Assembly (NCBI RefSeq): GCF_963676475.1
Contig: NZ_OY781106.1
Coordinates: 1,116,001 to 1,180,000, forward strand
Direction of reading: 5' to 3'
DNA: 64,000 nt
From: an uncultured Celeribacter sp.
GTDB taxonomy: Bacteria; Pseudomonadota; Alphaproteobacteria; Rhodobacterales; Rhodobacteraceae
The notes below the pieces were generated by a model. That model had not been told where the DNA came from. It saw only the letters and a list, made by a program, of their open reading frames with translations, and ran no database searches. The position numbers and the translations under genes were made by a program. Of the stretch, positions 27,435 to 36,852 are shown one piece after another (positions within the stretch are counted from its first letter, which is position 1; every line of letters begins with the position of its first letter).

Positions 27435-28405
27435 TCCGGACCGACTGGACCATGGCAGAGGCAAGGGCGATCCACGCCCTGCCCTTCGCCGACCTGATGA
27501 ACCGTGCCCAAAACCAGCACCGCGCGCATTTCGACCCCAATGCGATCGAGACGGCGAGCCTGCTCAGCATCAAGACCGGCGGCTGCCCCGAGGATTGCGG
27601 CTATTGCTCGCAATCGGCCCATCACGACACCGGGGTGAAGGCCACCAAACTGATGGGAACAGAGGAAGTTCTGGCCGCCGCCAAGCGTGCCAAGGCCTCC
27701 GGCGCGCAGCGCTTCTGCATGGGGGCCGCCTGGCGCAGCCCCAAGGACCGCGACATGGACAAGCTTTGCGACATGGTGCAGGGCGTGGCCGAGCTGGGGT
27801 TGGAAACCTGCATGACGCTGGGGATGCTGTCGCCCGAACAGGTCGCGCGGCTGAAGGCGGCGGGCCTGGATTTCTACAACCACAACATCGATACCTCGCC
27901 CGAGTATTACGCGCAGATCGCCAGCACCCGCACGATGGAGGACCGCCTGGACACGGTCGAGCAGGTCCGCAAGGGCGGCATCAAGGTCTGCTGTGGCGGC
28001 ATCCTCGGCATGGGTGAGGCCGAGGAAGACCGCATCGCCATGCTGGTGACGCTGGCCACCCTGCCCGCGCATCCCGATAGCGTGCCGGTGAACCTGTGGA
28101 ACGAGATCGAGGGCGTGCCGGTGCAGGCGCGGGCTCAGTCAGTCGATCCCTTCGCGCTGGTGCGCATCGTGGCGCTGGCCCGCATCCTGATGCCGGCCTC
28201 GGTCGTGCGGCTGTCGGCCGGGCGCACGGGGATGAGCGACGAGCTGCAGGCGCTGTGTTTCCTCGCCGGGGCGAACTCGATCTTCGTGGGCGACCAGTTG
28301 CTGACCACCGGCAACCCGGCGGCATGGAAGGATCAGGACCTGCTGACCCGGCTTGGCATGCACATCGCCCCCGCGCAGGCCCGGCCCCGCGTCGCGGCGG
28401 AATAG
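27431..28405 (+). CDS. bioB: Biotin synthase BioB
   Basis: Radical-SAM enzyme that inserts sulfur into dethiobiotin, the last step of biotin synthesis. The 324-residue product from ATG 27431 has the radical-SAM cluster motif CPEDCGYCSQS, NHNIDTSPEYY, and GGILGMGE with the conserved Arg-rich C-terminal RLSAGRTGM. The open frame extends upstream through bioY, but the coupled ATG is the natural start. No bioF/D/A genes follow, so only uptake and the last step are coded here. Confidence 0.95.
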   Translation: MIRTDWTMAEARAIHALPFADLMNRAQNQHRAHFDPNAIETASLLSIKTGGCPEDCGYCSQSAHHDTGVKATKLMGTEEVLAAAKRAKASGAQRFCMGAAWRSPKDRDMDKLCDMVQGVAELGLETCMTLGMLSPEQVARLKAAGLDFYNHNIDTSPEYYAQIASTRTMEDRLDTVEQVRKGGIKVCCGGILGMGEAEEDRIAMLVTLATLPAHPDSVPVNLWNEIEGVPVQARAQSVDPFALVRIVALARILMPASVVRLSAGRTGMSDELQALCFLAGANSIFVGDQLLTTGNPAAWKDQDLLTRLGMHIAPAQARPRVAAE

Positions 28406-28407
28406 GG

Positions 28408-29820
28408 TCAGCCCGGAACGCTTCGGGCAAGGATCTCCACCGCCCGGGCGATCTGCCCCTCGTCCAGCGCCGCGTAGCCCAGACGGAAGGCTTGCGGCGC
28501 CGGGCCCTCCAGCGCGAAGCGCGTACCCGGCAGCAGGGCCAGCCCCGCTTGCCCCGCGGCTTCGGCCCAGACCTCGGCCGACCTCCCCTCGCAACGCAGC
28601 CACAGCGCCAACCCTCCGGCGGGCAGATCGAACGTCGCCCGCCCGGCGAGGTGTTCGCCCAGCAGCGCCGCCAGCAGATCCCGCCGCGTCCGGTAGACCC
28701 GCCGCGCCTTGCGGGCGTGACGACCGAGATCGCCATCGCGGATCAGTTCCGCCAGCGCCGCCTCCAGTGGCGCGTCGCCTTGCCGGTCGATGGCGGCGCG
28801 CGCCTCGGCCATCCGCCGCAGCAGCGGCTCGGGCGCCAGCGCATAGCCCAACCGGATGCCCGGCGAGAGCAGCTTCGACAGCGAGCCCACATAGATCAGC
28901 GGCAGGCCTTCGGGCGCACGGGCGGCCAGCGGCAGCACCGGGCGGCCCTCGAACCGGTATTCGTGGTCGTAATCATCCTCGATCAGCGTGAGCCCATAGC
29001 GCTGCGCCAGTTCCAGCAGCTGCAGCCGCCGCGCCGCGCCCATCGTCACCGTGGTCGGATACTGGTGATGCGGCGTCACATAAACCGCCCGGATGCGCGG
29101 GTCGCGGGCCAGCGCGGCCTCCAGCGCGTCGATCCGGAGGCCCCCGCCATCCACCGGCACGCCCCGCACCTCTGCCCCCGCCGCGCGGAACGCTTCCCAG
29201 GCGAGCGGATAGCCGGGTTCCTCCACCGCGATCACCTCGCCCGGAGACATCGCCGCCCGCACGGCGAGAAACAGCGCCATCTGGCTGCCCCGCATGATCA
29301 AGAGCCGCGACGGCTCCGCAACCACCCCCCGGTCGGTGGCGAGATAGCCCGCCAGTGCCTGCCGCAGCGAGGACGTGCCCCGCGCATCGCCGTAATCGGC
29401 CCCGGCGCGGAAGGCGGGCGACAGGAGCGCCCGGCGAAAGGCCCGGGCCAGCGCCTTGTCGGGCACCAGCTTGGGGTCCGGCGCGCCATCCGTGAAAGCG
29501 AGCCCCGCGGGCGGCGCCTCCGGGTCCATCGGCGCGGGCACGGGTCTGCGCGCCATCATCCCCTGCGGCAGATCCTGCGCAACGTATGTGCCCCGTGCCG
29601 GTTCCGCGTGCAACCAGCCCTGGGTCAGCAGCTCCTGATAGGCCGCATCCACCGTGTTGCGATGCACCCCCAGCTCGCGCGCCAGTGCCCGCGTGCCGGG
29701 CAGCCGCGCTCCGGGCTTCAGCCGTCCGCGGGTGATGTCACGGGTGATCGCTTCGGCAATGGCGAGGAAAAGCGGGCCGTCGTGGCCCGGCTCCATCTCA
29801 AGGGCAAGAGGTTCGCGCAT
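28408..29820 (-). CDS. pdxR: MocR/PdxR-family regulator (GntR HTH fused to aminotransferase fold)
   Basis: 470-residue fusion: GntR winged HTH (LFLAIAEAITRDITRGRLKPGARLPGTRALARELGVHRNTVDAAYQELLTQGW) followed by a fold-type I aminotransferase domain with the PLP Lys in GSLSKLLSPGIRLGYALAP. Divergent from an operon ending in pyridoxal kinase (pdxY), so the PdxR subgroup, which senses PLP, is the best reading. A dyad in the 93-bp gap is a candidate operator. The C-terminus converges tightly with bioB. Confidence 0.82.
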   Translation of the reverse strand: MREPLALEMEPGHDGPLFLAIAEAITRDITRGRLKPGARLPGTRALARELGVHRNTVDAAYQELLTQGWLHAEPARGTYVAQDLPQGMMARRPVPAPMDPEAPPAGLAFTDGAPDPKLVPDKALARAFRRALLSPAFRAGADYGDARGTSSLRQALAGYLATDRGVVAEPSRLLIMRGSQMALFLAVRAAMSPGEVIAVEEPGYPLAWEAFRAAGAEVRGVPVDGGGLRIDALEAALARDPRIRAVYVTPHHQYPTTVTMGAARRLQLLELAQRYGLTLIEDDYDHEYRFEGRPVLPLAARAPEGLPLIYVGSLSKLLSPGIRLGYALAPEPLLRRMAEARAAIDRQGDAPLEAALAELIRDGDLGRHARKARRVYRTRRDLLAALLGEHLAGRATFDLPAGGLALWLRCEGRSAEVWAEAAGQAGLALLPGTRFALEGPAPQAFRLGYAALDEGQIARAVEILARSVPG

Positions 29821-29830
29821 GTCAAAAACC

Positions 29831-29871
29831 GGCCTATCTCAAACTTCAGTACTGGCACTTTCGAATAGGCC
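29831..29871. promoter_or_regulatory. Candidate PdxR operator
   Basis: GGCCTAT (29831-29837) and ATAGGCC (29865-29871) form a perfect 7-bp inverted repeat with a 27-bp spacer in the divergent promoter region. The spacing would suit a dimeric MocR regulator bound across about three to four helical turns. Confidence 0.45.
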
Positions 29872-29913
29872 AGTTCTTTGCCACAGAGGCCAAAAACGCA
29901 AGAGGCTTCGACG

Positions 29914-30609
29914 ATGAAATCCGCCCTGATCCTGCGCCACCTGGCTTTTGAAGACCTCGGGACCTTTGTCCCGGTTCTGAGGGGAGCCGGCTACCAGCTC
30001 AAAGACATCGAGGCGGCGGTGGATCCACTGCCCGACCCGCTGGAACCGGATCTGGTCGTGGTGCTGGGCGGGCCGATTGGCGTGAACGACGGCGCCGCCT
30101 TTCCCTGTATGACAGAGGAGCGGGACTGGCTGGCCATGAGGCTGGCGGCGGATCGCCCGACCCTCGGCATTTGCCTCGGTGCACAGCTCATGGCCGCGGC
30201 CCTCGGCGCCCGTGTCGCGCCCATCGCCGAAAAGGAGATCGGCTTCGCGCCCTTGACCCTAACCGCGCCCGGCCGGGCCGGGCCGCTTGTCCACCTCGCG
30301 GGCATTCCGGTGCTGCACTGGCACGGTGAGGGCTTCGAGCTGCCTGCCGGAACACAGCATCTCGCCGAGACCCCCGCCTGCGAAACACAGGGCTTCGCCC
30401 GAGGCCGCACCATTCTCGGCCTGCAATTCCATCCCGAGGCCGGGATGCTGCCGGACTTCGAACGCTGGCTGATCGGCCACAGCACAGAGTTGGTGCAGGC
30501 AGGGATTGCCCCCGAGGCCCTCCGGCAGGATGCCATGGCACATGGCCCGGCCCTGCGGACCGCCGGTGAGGCCATGCTGAAACAATGGCTGCGGGAACTG
30601 GAAAAATGA
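29914..30609 (+). CDS. Class I glutamine amidotransferase-like protein
   Basis: GATase1 domain of the GMP-synthase/YfeJ type, 231 residues from ATG 29914. The nucleophile elbow LGICLGAQLMAAALGA and the His/Glu box LGLQFHPEAG form the catalytic triad. No synthase domain is attached. The stop overlaps the MOSC gene by 4 bp. Its role in a vitamin B6-linked operon is unknown; glutamine hydrolysis is inferred from motifs only. Confidence 0.85.
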   Translation: MKSALILRHLAFEDLGTFVPVLRGAGYQLKDIEAAVDPLPDPLEPDLVVVLGGPIGVNDGAAFPCMTEERDWLAMRLAADRPTLGICLGAQLMAAALGARVAPIAEKEIGFAPLTLTAPGRAGPLVHLAGIPVLHWHGEGFELPAGTQHLAETPACETQGFARGRTILGLQFHPEAGMLPDFERWLIGHSTELVQAGIAPEALRQDAMAHGPALRTAGEAMLKQWLRELEK

Positions 30610-31286
30610 GGCCCGTCACACTCCTGACAGGTTGCGCCGCTCCCCTGCCCGGCAGCACGGCGTTAAGCGGGATCTGCAAGACTCCGGTCTCCCACCCGCT
30701 GACGCTCGGCACGCAGGGGTTCGAAGGCGACGAACAGGCCGACCGGCGGGTGCATGGCGGCATCGAGAAGGCTGTCCATCACTATCCGCTCGATCATTAC
30801 AGCGACTGGCGCGCGGAACTCAGTGACCTTCCGGCGCTGACCGCTCCCGGCGGGTTCGGCGAGAATATCTCGACCGCCGGGCTCACCGAAACGGAAGTCG
30901 CCGTCGGCGATATATTCCGGCTGGGCGGCGCGCTGATCCAGGTCTCGCAGGGGCGCCAGCCCTGCTGGAAGCTCAACCACCGCTTCGGTGTGCCCGACTT
31001 GGCGCGGCGCGTGCAGCAGACCGGACGCACGGGATGGTATTACCGGGTGCTCCAGACCGGCACAGTTGCCCCCGGCGACCGGCTGGAGCTGATCGACCGC
31101 CTAGCACCGGACTGGACCTTGCGGCGGCTCTGGCACGCGCTCTACGTGGACCGGATGAACCTTACGGAACTCGCAGGCATCGCCGCGCTCAATGTCCTGG
31201 CCGAGGGTTGGCGCAAATACGCGGTCCGACGGTTGGAAAGCCGCCGGGTCGAGGACTGGAGCGCAAGACTGGACGGTACACAATGA
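30606..31286 (+). CDS. MOSC domain protein (YiiM type)
   Basis: 226 residues with the MOSC fold: GFEGDEQADRRVHGGIEKAVHHYPLDHY, GGFGENIS and the sulfur/molybdenum-binding Cys motif QGRQPCWKLNHR. A C-terminal 3-alpha domain (LYVDRMNLTELAGIAALNVLAEGWRK) is present as in YiiM. Such proteins bind molybdenum cofactor and act in reducing N-hydroxylated compounds. 4-bp overlaps on both sides place it in one operon with the amidotransferase and pdxY. Confidence 0.87.
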   Translation: MRPVTLLTGCAAPLPGSTALSGICKTPVSHPLTLGTQGFEGDEQADRRVHGGIEKAVHHYPLDHYSDWRAELSDLPALTAPGGFGENISTAGLTETEVAVGDIFRLGGALIQVSQGRQPCWKLNHRFGVPDLARRVQQTGRTGWYYRVLQTGTVAPGDRLELIDRLAPDWTLRRLWHALYVDRMNLTELAGIAALNVLAEGWRKYAVRRLESRRVEDWSARLDGTQ

Positions 31287-32131
31287 AACGCCCCCCTTTC
31301 GTCATTTCGATCCAGAGCCAGGTGGTCTTCGGCCATGTCGGCAATTCCGCGGCGCTCTTCCCGATGCAGGCGGCGGGGCTCGAGGTCGCGGCGATCCCCA
31401 CCGTGGTCTTCTCGAACACCCCCGATTACCCGACCCTGCGCGGCCGCGCCCTGCCGCCCGAGTTCTTCTCGGACCTACTGCAAGGCGCGCGTGAACGCGG
31501 CCTTCCCGAACGGGCGGACTACATCCTCACCGGCTATATCGGCTCGCTCGACGTGGCCGAGATGGTGGCGGATTTCGTGACCGAGGCGAAGGCCGCGAAC
31601 CCGCGCCTGCGCTATATCTGCGATCCGGTGATGGGCGACGAGGGGCCGGGCCTTTACGTGCCCGAGGCCATCGCCGGTGTGATGCGCGACCGATTGCTGC
31701 CGATGGCCGATCTTACCACGCCCAACCCGTTCGAACTGGCCTGGCTCACCGGGCAGGGGATCCACACGCTGACCGATCTTCAGGCTGCGCGCGAGGCGCT
31801 GCACATCGCACCCGAAGCGCATCTGGTCGCCACCGGCTGCGTGCTCGACGACTCCGCCGAAGGTCAGCTTGAAACGGTCATCCTTGGCCCCGACGGCATC
31901 ATCCGCCACCCGACCGAACGCCTGCCCATTGCCCTGCCCGGCACCGGCGATCTCTTCGCCGGGCTGGTGGTCGCCGGGATCGGGCGGGGCCTGCCCCTGC
32001 CCCGCGCCGTCGAGATGGCGCAGACCCTCACCGCCCGTGCACTCAGCCACGCGAAGGCGCTCGGCGCCGGCGAGGTGGTGCTGAGCGAGCCTGAGTTCCG
32101 TCGCGCCCTGCTGTCGCTTGGGTCTGGCTGA
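31283..32131 (+). CDS. pdxY: Pyridoxal kinase PdxY
   Basis: Phosphorylates pyridoxal to PLP in the salvage pathway. The 282-residue ribokinase-fold protein has SIQSQVVFGHVGNSAALFPMQAAG at the substrate site, CDPVMGDEGPGLYV, TPNPFELAWLTG and the C-terminal catalytic motif LPGTGDLFAGLVVA with the general-base Asp. ATG 31283 overlaps the MOSC stop by 4 bp. Probably controlled by the divergent PdxR. Confidence 0.94.
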   Translation: MKRPPFVISIQSQVVFGHVGNSAALFPMQAAGLEVAAIPTVVFSNTPDYPTLRGRALPPEFFSDLLQGARERGLPERADYILTGYIGSLDVAEMVADFVTEAKAANPRLRYICDPVMGDEGPGLYVPEAIAGVMRDRLLPMADLTTPNPFELAWLTGQGIHTLTDLQAAREALHIAPEAHLVATGCVLDDSAEGQLETVILGPDGIIRHPTERLPIALPGTGDLFAGLVVAGIGRGLPLPRAVEMAQTLTARALSHAKALGAGEVVLSEPEFRRALLSLGSG

Positions 32132-32343
32132 GCCGCCCTCATTGCCATATGGCGGCCTCCTCGCGGCACGGCGCGGCCGCGGAGGTTGGGGCCCGGATTG
32201 CCTCTGCACAAAGTTCATTTACCCTTGGGAGCAGACCGACAAGGCAAAAGACCCGATGAAGTCCGCGGACCGAACCATCTGAATCCCGCCCTGCGCTGAC
32301 GCACGGGGCAGTTGCGCGCCGCATACTGCGGTGGCGCGAATTT

Positions 32344-32360
32344 TGCATGCGCAGCATGCA
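32344..32360 (+). repeat. Perfect hairpin upstream of catB
   Basis: TGCATGC-GCA-GCATGCA, a 7-bp perfect stem with a 3-nt loop, ending 10 bp before the catB ribosome site (AGAGG). It could be an operator, or an RNA hairpin in the leader. Confidence 0.5.
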
Positions 32361-32383
32361 GGCCAATCATTCAGAGGTTTGAA

Positions 32384-33019
32384 ATGCAAAACTACTTCGA
32401 GAGCCCCTTCCGGGGCGTTCCCCTGGACAGGCAGGTGACCAATCCGAACATCTTGGTCGGACGCTACAGCTACTACTCGGGCTATTACCATGGCCACAGC
32501 TTCGACGACTGTGCCCGCTATCTCCTGCCGGACGAGGGGGTCGATCGCCTGCGGATAGGCAGCTTTTGCTCCATCGGATCGGGTGCCGCCTTCATCATGG
32601 CGGGCAACCAGGGTCACCGGAACGACTGGGTCAGCACCTTTCCCTTCTACTGGATGTCCGAGGTTCCCGCGTTCGAAGGCGCCCGGAACGGGTTCCGTCC
32701 GGCCGGAGACACGGTGATCGGACATGACGTCTGGATCGGGTCGGAAGCCATCGTGATGCCGGGTGTCCAGATCGGCGACGGCGCGGTGATTGGCACACGT
32801 GCCGTGGTGACGCGCGATGTCGAGCCCCATGCCATCGTCGGAGGAAACCCGGCCGGAACCATCCGGAAGAGATTTGACGAGGCGCGCATCGGCCTGCTGC
32901 TGGAGCTGCGCTGGTGGGAGTGGTCCGACGACCAGCTTCATGCCGCGATGCCGATCCTGACCAGCGGCGACATCGAAGCGCTCCACGCGCACTGGACCGC
33001 CACCATTCGCGCCCGTTGA
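32384..33019 (+). CDS. catB: Type B chloramphenicol O-acetyltransferase (CatB/xenobiotic acetyltransferase)
   Basis: Hexapeptide-repeat acetyltransferase that transfers acetyl from acetyl-CoA to chloramphenicol or related acceptors. From ATG 32384 (AGAGG upstream) it is 211 residues, the usual CatB length. Strong family markers are NYFESPFRGVPLD, GRYSYYSGYYHGHSFDDCARYLLPDEG, the active-site His in AGNQGHRNDW, and left-handed beta-helix hexapeptides DVWIGSEAIVMPGVQIGDGAVIGTRAVVTRDV. No integron features were seen. It may give chloramphenicol resistance if expressed. Confidence 0.9.
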   Translation: MQNYFESPFRGVPLDRQVTNPNILVGRYSYYSGYYHGHSFDDCARYLLPDEGVDRLRIGSFCSIGSGAAFIMAGNQGHRNDWVSTFPFYWMSEVPAFEGARNGFRPAGDTVIGHDVWIGSEAIVMPGVQIGDGAVIGTRAVVTRDVEPHAIVGGNPAGTIRKRFDEARIGLLLELRWWEWSDDQLHAAMPILTSGDIEALHAHWTATIRAR

Positions 33020-33032
33020 GCTGAAGCGCACG

Positions 33033-33066
33033 GCGGACCTCCGCGCGAGGAATCTCGGAGGTCCGC
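33033..33066 (+). terminator. Hairpin downstream of catB
   Basis: A perfect 11-bp inverted repeat GCGGACCTCCG/CGGAGGTCCGC with a 12-nt loop, 13 bp after the catB stop. No T-run follows. The remaining ~190 bp to the LysR gene hold nothing recognisable. Confidence 0.6.
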
Positions 33067-33253
33067 AGACGGGCCGGAGCGGCCATTCGCCAGGTGGTCA
33101 TCGCTACAACGCAGCTTCCCCGAACCAGCCTTCGTAACACTGCGCAGTAAAATCGGATGCGCGAAGGTCAGCAGTGCGAGGCCTCCCAATCGTACGCTGC
33201 GCTGCTAGCGGACTCCTACGGCGTTCTTTTGCGACGGGATGAGAACGACGCCC

Positions 33254-34162
33254 TCAACCCGGTCTCGAGGATCGCGCGAGTTCCCGTGCGAGATCAACGA
33301 AGACCTTGAAGGCCGCCGGCGGGTTTCGTCGGCTGGGATAGTAAAGGCAGAGCGGGGCCAGCGGCGGAGTCCAGGCGTCGAGAACGCGCACGAGCCGCCC
33401 CGCCTCGATGTCCTCGCGCACGTCCGCTTCCATGAAGAACCCGATGCCGACACCGTGGAGCACGGCCATGCGGGCGAGGCTGGCCTCGTCCAGCGTGATC
33501 TGCCCGTCGACATCGACCTGCACCGGCTGGCCCTCGGCTTCAAACTGCCAGCGAAAGAGCGCACCGTTCGGCAAGCGTGTCCGAATGCAGGCATGCGCCA
33601 GAAGGTCGGACGGTACCTTGGGCAGCTCCCGGCCCTCGAAATAGGCAGGCGTCGCGACCACCGCGTAGCGCCGCGCGGGTCCGAGCGGGATGGCGATCAT
33701 ATCAGTCGGCACAAGGTTCTGGCTGCGCACCCCGAAATCGAAACCGTCCGCCACGATGTCGACGAGGTTGCCTTCGGTCACGAGGTCGATATGTACCCCC
33801 GGGAACCGCCGTAGGTATTCGAGGACGAGCGGCGCCAGGATCTCCCGGCCCGCCGTGGCGAAGGTGTTGATGCGCTGAATGCCTGTGGGAGTCTCCTGCT
33901 GCGAGCGGACCGTGTCGATCGCGCCGTGAATATCCTTGAGCGCCGGGTTGACTTGATCGACGAAGCGCTTCCCGGCGGCGGTCAGCGACACGCTGCGGGT
34001 TGTGCGATTGAAGAGCCGGACACCCAGTTGCTCCTCGAGTTTCGAGATCGCGCTACTGAGTGCGCTCGTGGACATACCAACGTCGAGCGACGCCGCCCGG
34101 AACGATCCCCTGCGGGCAATCGCCAGAACCGCATCGAAATCGGACAGCTTGTATGGCGCCAT
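33254..34162 (-). CDS. LysR-family transcriptional regulator
   Basis: 302 residues. The N-terminal HTH is DFDAVLAIARRGSFRAASLDVGMSTSALSSAISKLEEQLGVRLFNRTTRSVSLTAAG, followed by a periplasmic-binding-like effector domain of the PecT/CrgA subgroup. It is divergent from the SnoaL-like/SDR pair with 160 bp between the starts and probably controls them. Confidence 0.9.
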   Translation of the reverse strand: MAPYKLSDFDAVLAIARRGSFRAASLDVGMSTSALSSAISKLEEQLGVRLFNRTTRSVSLTAAGKRFVDQVNPALKDIHGAIDTVRSQQETPTGIQRINTFATAGREILAPLVLEYLRRFPGVHIDLVTEGNLVDIVADGFDFGVRSQNLVPTDMIAIPLGPARRYAVVATPAYFEGRELPKVPSDLLAHACIRTRLPNGALFRWQFEAEGQPVQVDVDGQITLDEASLARMAVLHGVGIGFFMEADVREDIEAGRLVRVLDAWTPPLAPLCLYYPSRRNPPAAFKVFVDLARELARSSRPG

Positions 34163-34322
34163 TATCCTGAAACTCCAAACACCACGTCCAAATTAATCCT
34201 GCTTATCCGCACGGTGTCAAAGCCCTAATTTCGTGTCCAAGGCGCAGATCCCGAGACGAACCAAGAGTGCGCCGGCGAGATCGGCCGCCGAAGCTGAACG
34301 CTAACCGCAAAGGAGACCTACC

Positions 34323-34648
34323 ATGACCATCGAACTTCCAGACGTGATCGCCTCCTATTTCTCGGCCGACAAGAAGGGCAACGCGCAGGCCATCGCCGAG
34401 GTCTTCATGCAGGACGCCACGGTTATCGACGAAGGCAATACCTACACGGGTCGCGACGCGATCCGGCAGTGGATGGCCAATGCCTCCACGCTATACACCT
34501 ACACGGTAGAGCCGTTCGAAATCGCGGAAGACGGCCAGCGCACGATCGTCACCAGCCACCTTGTCGGCACCTTCCCCGGAAGCCCGGTCGACCTGCGCTA
34601 TTTATTTGTCCTTCGCGGGGACAGGATCGCCGAACTGGAGATCGTGCC

Positions 34649-34652
<4 letters not shown>
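34323..34652 (+). CDS. SnoaL-like/NTF2-fold protein
   Basis: 109-residue protein with the nuclear transport factor 2 fold: DVIASYFSADKKGNAQAIAEVFMQDATVIDEGNTYTGRDAIRQWM is the typical SnoaL_2 opening. It has a strong ribosome site (AAAGGAG). The stop overlaps the SDR start by 4 bp. A role as isomerase, cyclase or binding partner cannot be chosen. Confidence 0.85.
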
Positions 34653-35428
<776 letters not shown>

Positions 35429-35489
35429 TCACCCTTATCGCCGCCCCCGGCTCCTGCACCTTTCAAGAGGCCCTTCTAGTAGATCAAGG

Positions 35490-35597
35490 ATGCTGAGGTC
35501 AGCGGTGCTCGACCACACAAAGATGGAGAGGATTGCGCGCCACCTCGGCGTCCAGCTCGAAGATGCGTTCGCCATCACGGAAGAACTGGAACTCTAA
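35490..35597 (+). pseudogene. C-terminal relic of a tyrosine recombinase
   Basis: The ~35 codons MLRSAVLDHTKMERIARHLGVQLEDAFAITEELEL resemble the end of integrases of the GHTKMDSTVRYLGVELEDALAIAE type, including the box that holds the catalytic Tyr (replaced by His here). No upstream part of the gene remains. The surrounding 35,429-35,736 holds no other recognisable feature. Confidence 0.55.
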
Positions 35598-35736
35598 GAA
35601 GTCGGGCCGGTCGGTAGCGGTCGGCCCAGAGCCGACGGTCATGACAGGCGCAGCGAAGGTCCTGAAGGAGCCCATTTTACCTGATGGCACAGGCTGGATG
35701 AATGGCGGCTTATCTCAACGGGTATTCTGCCGCGAG

Positions 35737-36732
35737 TTACTGCTTGATGGACCAGACCATCGCGGTTTCGTAACCCGCAGCTTCGAGCATCTCGATCTTG
35801 GACAGCCACCTGGCGGGGCATACCACAAATGCAGCCCCCATACCCCTGTCCGCAAAGGCGGCCTCGGCTGCGCGTAAAAGCGTGGTCGCCCCCTCGCCAC
35901 CGTTTGCAAGAACCGTGGGATCGGCTAGGTCCGGGTGGTAATAGTCGTCAATGACACCTGTTCCGGTGATGTCGTGCGCCGGCGGAAAATGAAGCCGTGA
36001 AGCGGGCTGCGCGATCACGTACCCATTTAGGTTTTCCGGCGACCCCATGACCATCATGTCCCGGTCACGCAACGTCAGGCTTCGGTTCATCCAGCCGGTG
36101 AATCTGGTGTCTGCATCGGGATGCCGTTCCCAGAAGGGGTCGATCTCGAAGAGGATCCGCTTGTTCTCCGCTGCTCGCGCGACGATGCCGGGGACGTCGG
36201 CCTCGGTGGCCAGCCGGACTGCGGAGGGACGTCCGGCATCGCCAAGATCGGTTCTGGACAGGTAGAGCGTCAGCGGATCGTAACCGCGATCCCTAAAAAC
36301 GTCGTGCCAAGGTTCACTGGTGACATAGGTAGACAGGAAGATCGTTGCCCCGGCATCCATCAGGGCACGTTCCGCTGCTGCCACCAGGGCATTGATCATG
36401 CCCTCCGACGCGCCGGGCGCGACCGTACTATCGGGCAGGATCAGTCCCGGATCGCCTTGTCTGCCCGCATAGATCGGTGGCACCGGAAGAAGCATTGAGT
36501 GAATCACACCATTGATCGCTCCATCATGCTTGAGAACCTGCCATATTTGGCGGAACGGCTGCTGCTCGGATGTCAGCGCGAATGTCAGCGCCTTTTCGAT
36601 CTGTGCCGGGGCATCCGCGGCCATCTTCCACAGGATTGGGTCGATGACATGACGTTCCTCTGCGTCCGACAGGAGAAGATCAATAAGGCGGGGTATGTCG
36701 CCGGTGCTGGCGGCGCGAACGGTATGTGGCAT
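35737..36732 (-). CDS. Tandem GNAT-like acetyltransferase-family protein
   Basis: 331 residues from ATG 36732. The first half (HTVRAASTGDIPRLIDLLLSDAEERH) and second half (SAVRLATEADVPGIVARAAENKR) both start like GNAT domains, and the C-terminus YHPDLADPTVLANGGEGATTLLRAAEAAFADRGMGAAFVVCPARWLSKIEMLEAAGYETAMVW ends in the usual GNAT manner. The acetyl-CoA loop R/Q-x-x-G-x-G/A is degenerate in both halves. A longer start at 36822 is possible but would leave no promoter space before the divergent LysR gene. Function unknown. Confidence 0.65.
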   Translation of the reverse strand: MPHTVRAASTGDIPRLIDLLLSDAEERHVIDPILWKMAADAPAQIEKALTFALTSEQQPFRQIWQVLKHDGAINGVIHSMLLPVPPIYAGRQGDPGLILPDSTVAPGASEGMINALVAAAERALMDAGATIFLSTYVTSEPWHDVFRDRGYDPLTLYLSRTDLGDAGRPSAVRLATEADVPGIVARAAENKRILFEIDPFWERHPDADTRFTGWMNRSLTLRDRDMMVMGSPENLNGYVIAQPASRLHFPPAHDITGTGVIDDYYHPDLADPTVLANGGEGATTLLRAAEAAFADRGMGAAFVVCPARWLSKIEMLEAAGYETAMVWSIKQ

Positions 36733-36830
36733 CTGATTGATCTCAATGGTATCGCGTGGCGGCTCTGATCCTGTATCGAGATGTTTCCTTCGTTTGACAA
36801 AACAGGATATCTGCGAGAGCATTTAGAAAT

Positions 36831-36844
36831 CCTAACGCCTTAGG
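36831..36844. promoter_or_regulatory. Short dyad in LysR/GNAT divergent promoter
   Basis: CCTAA-CGCC-TTAGG, ending ~8-18 bp before the LysR start. A candidate autoregulatory half of a LysR site. Short, so chance occurrence is possible. Confidence 0.3.
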
Positions 36845-36852
36845 CTCCGTTG

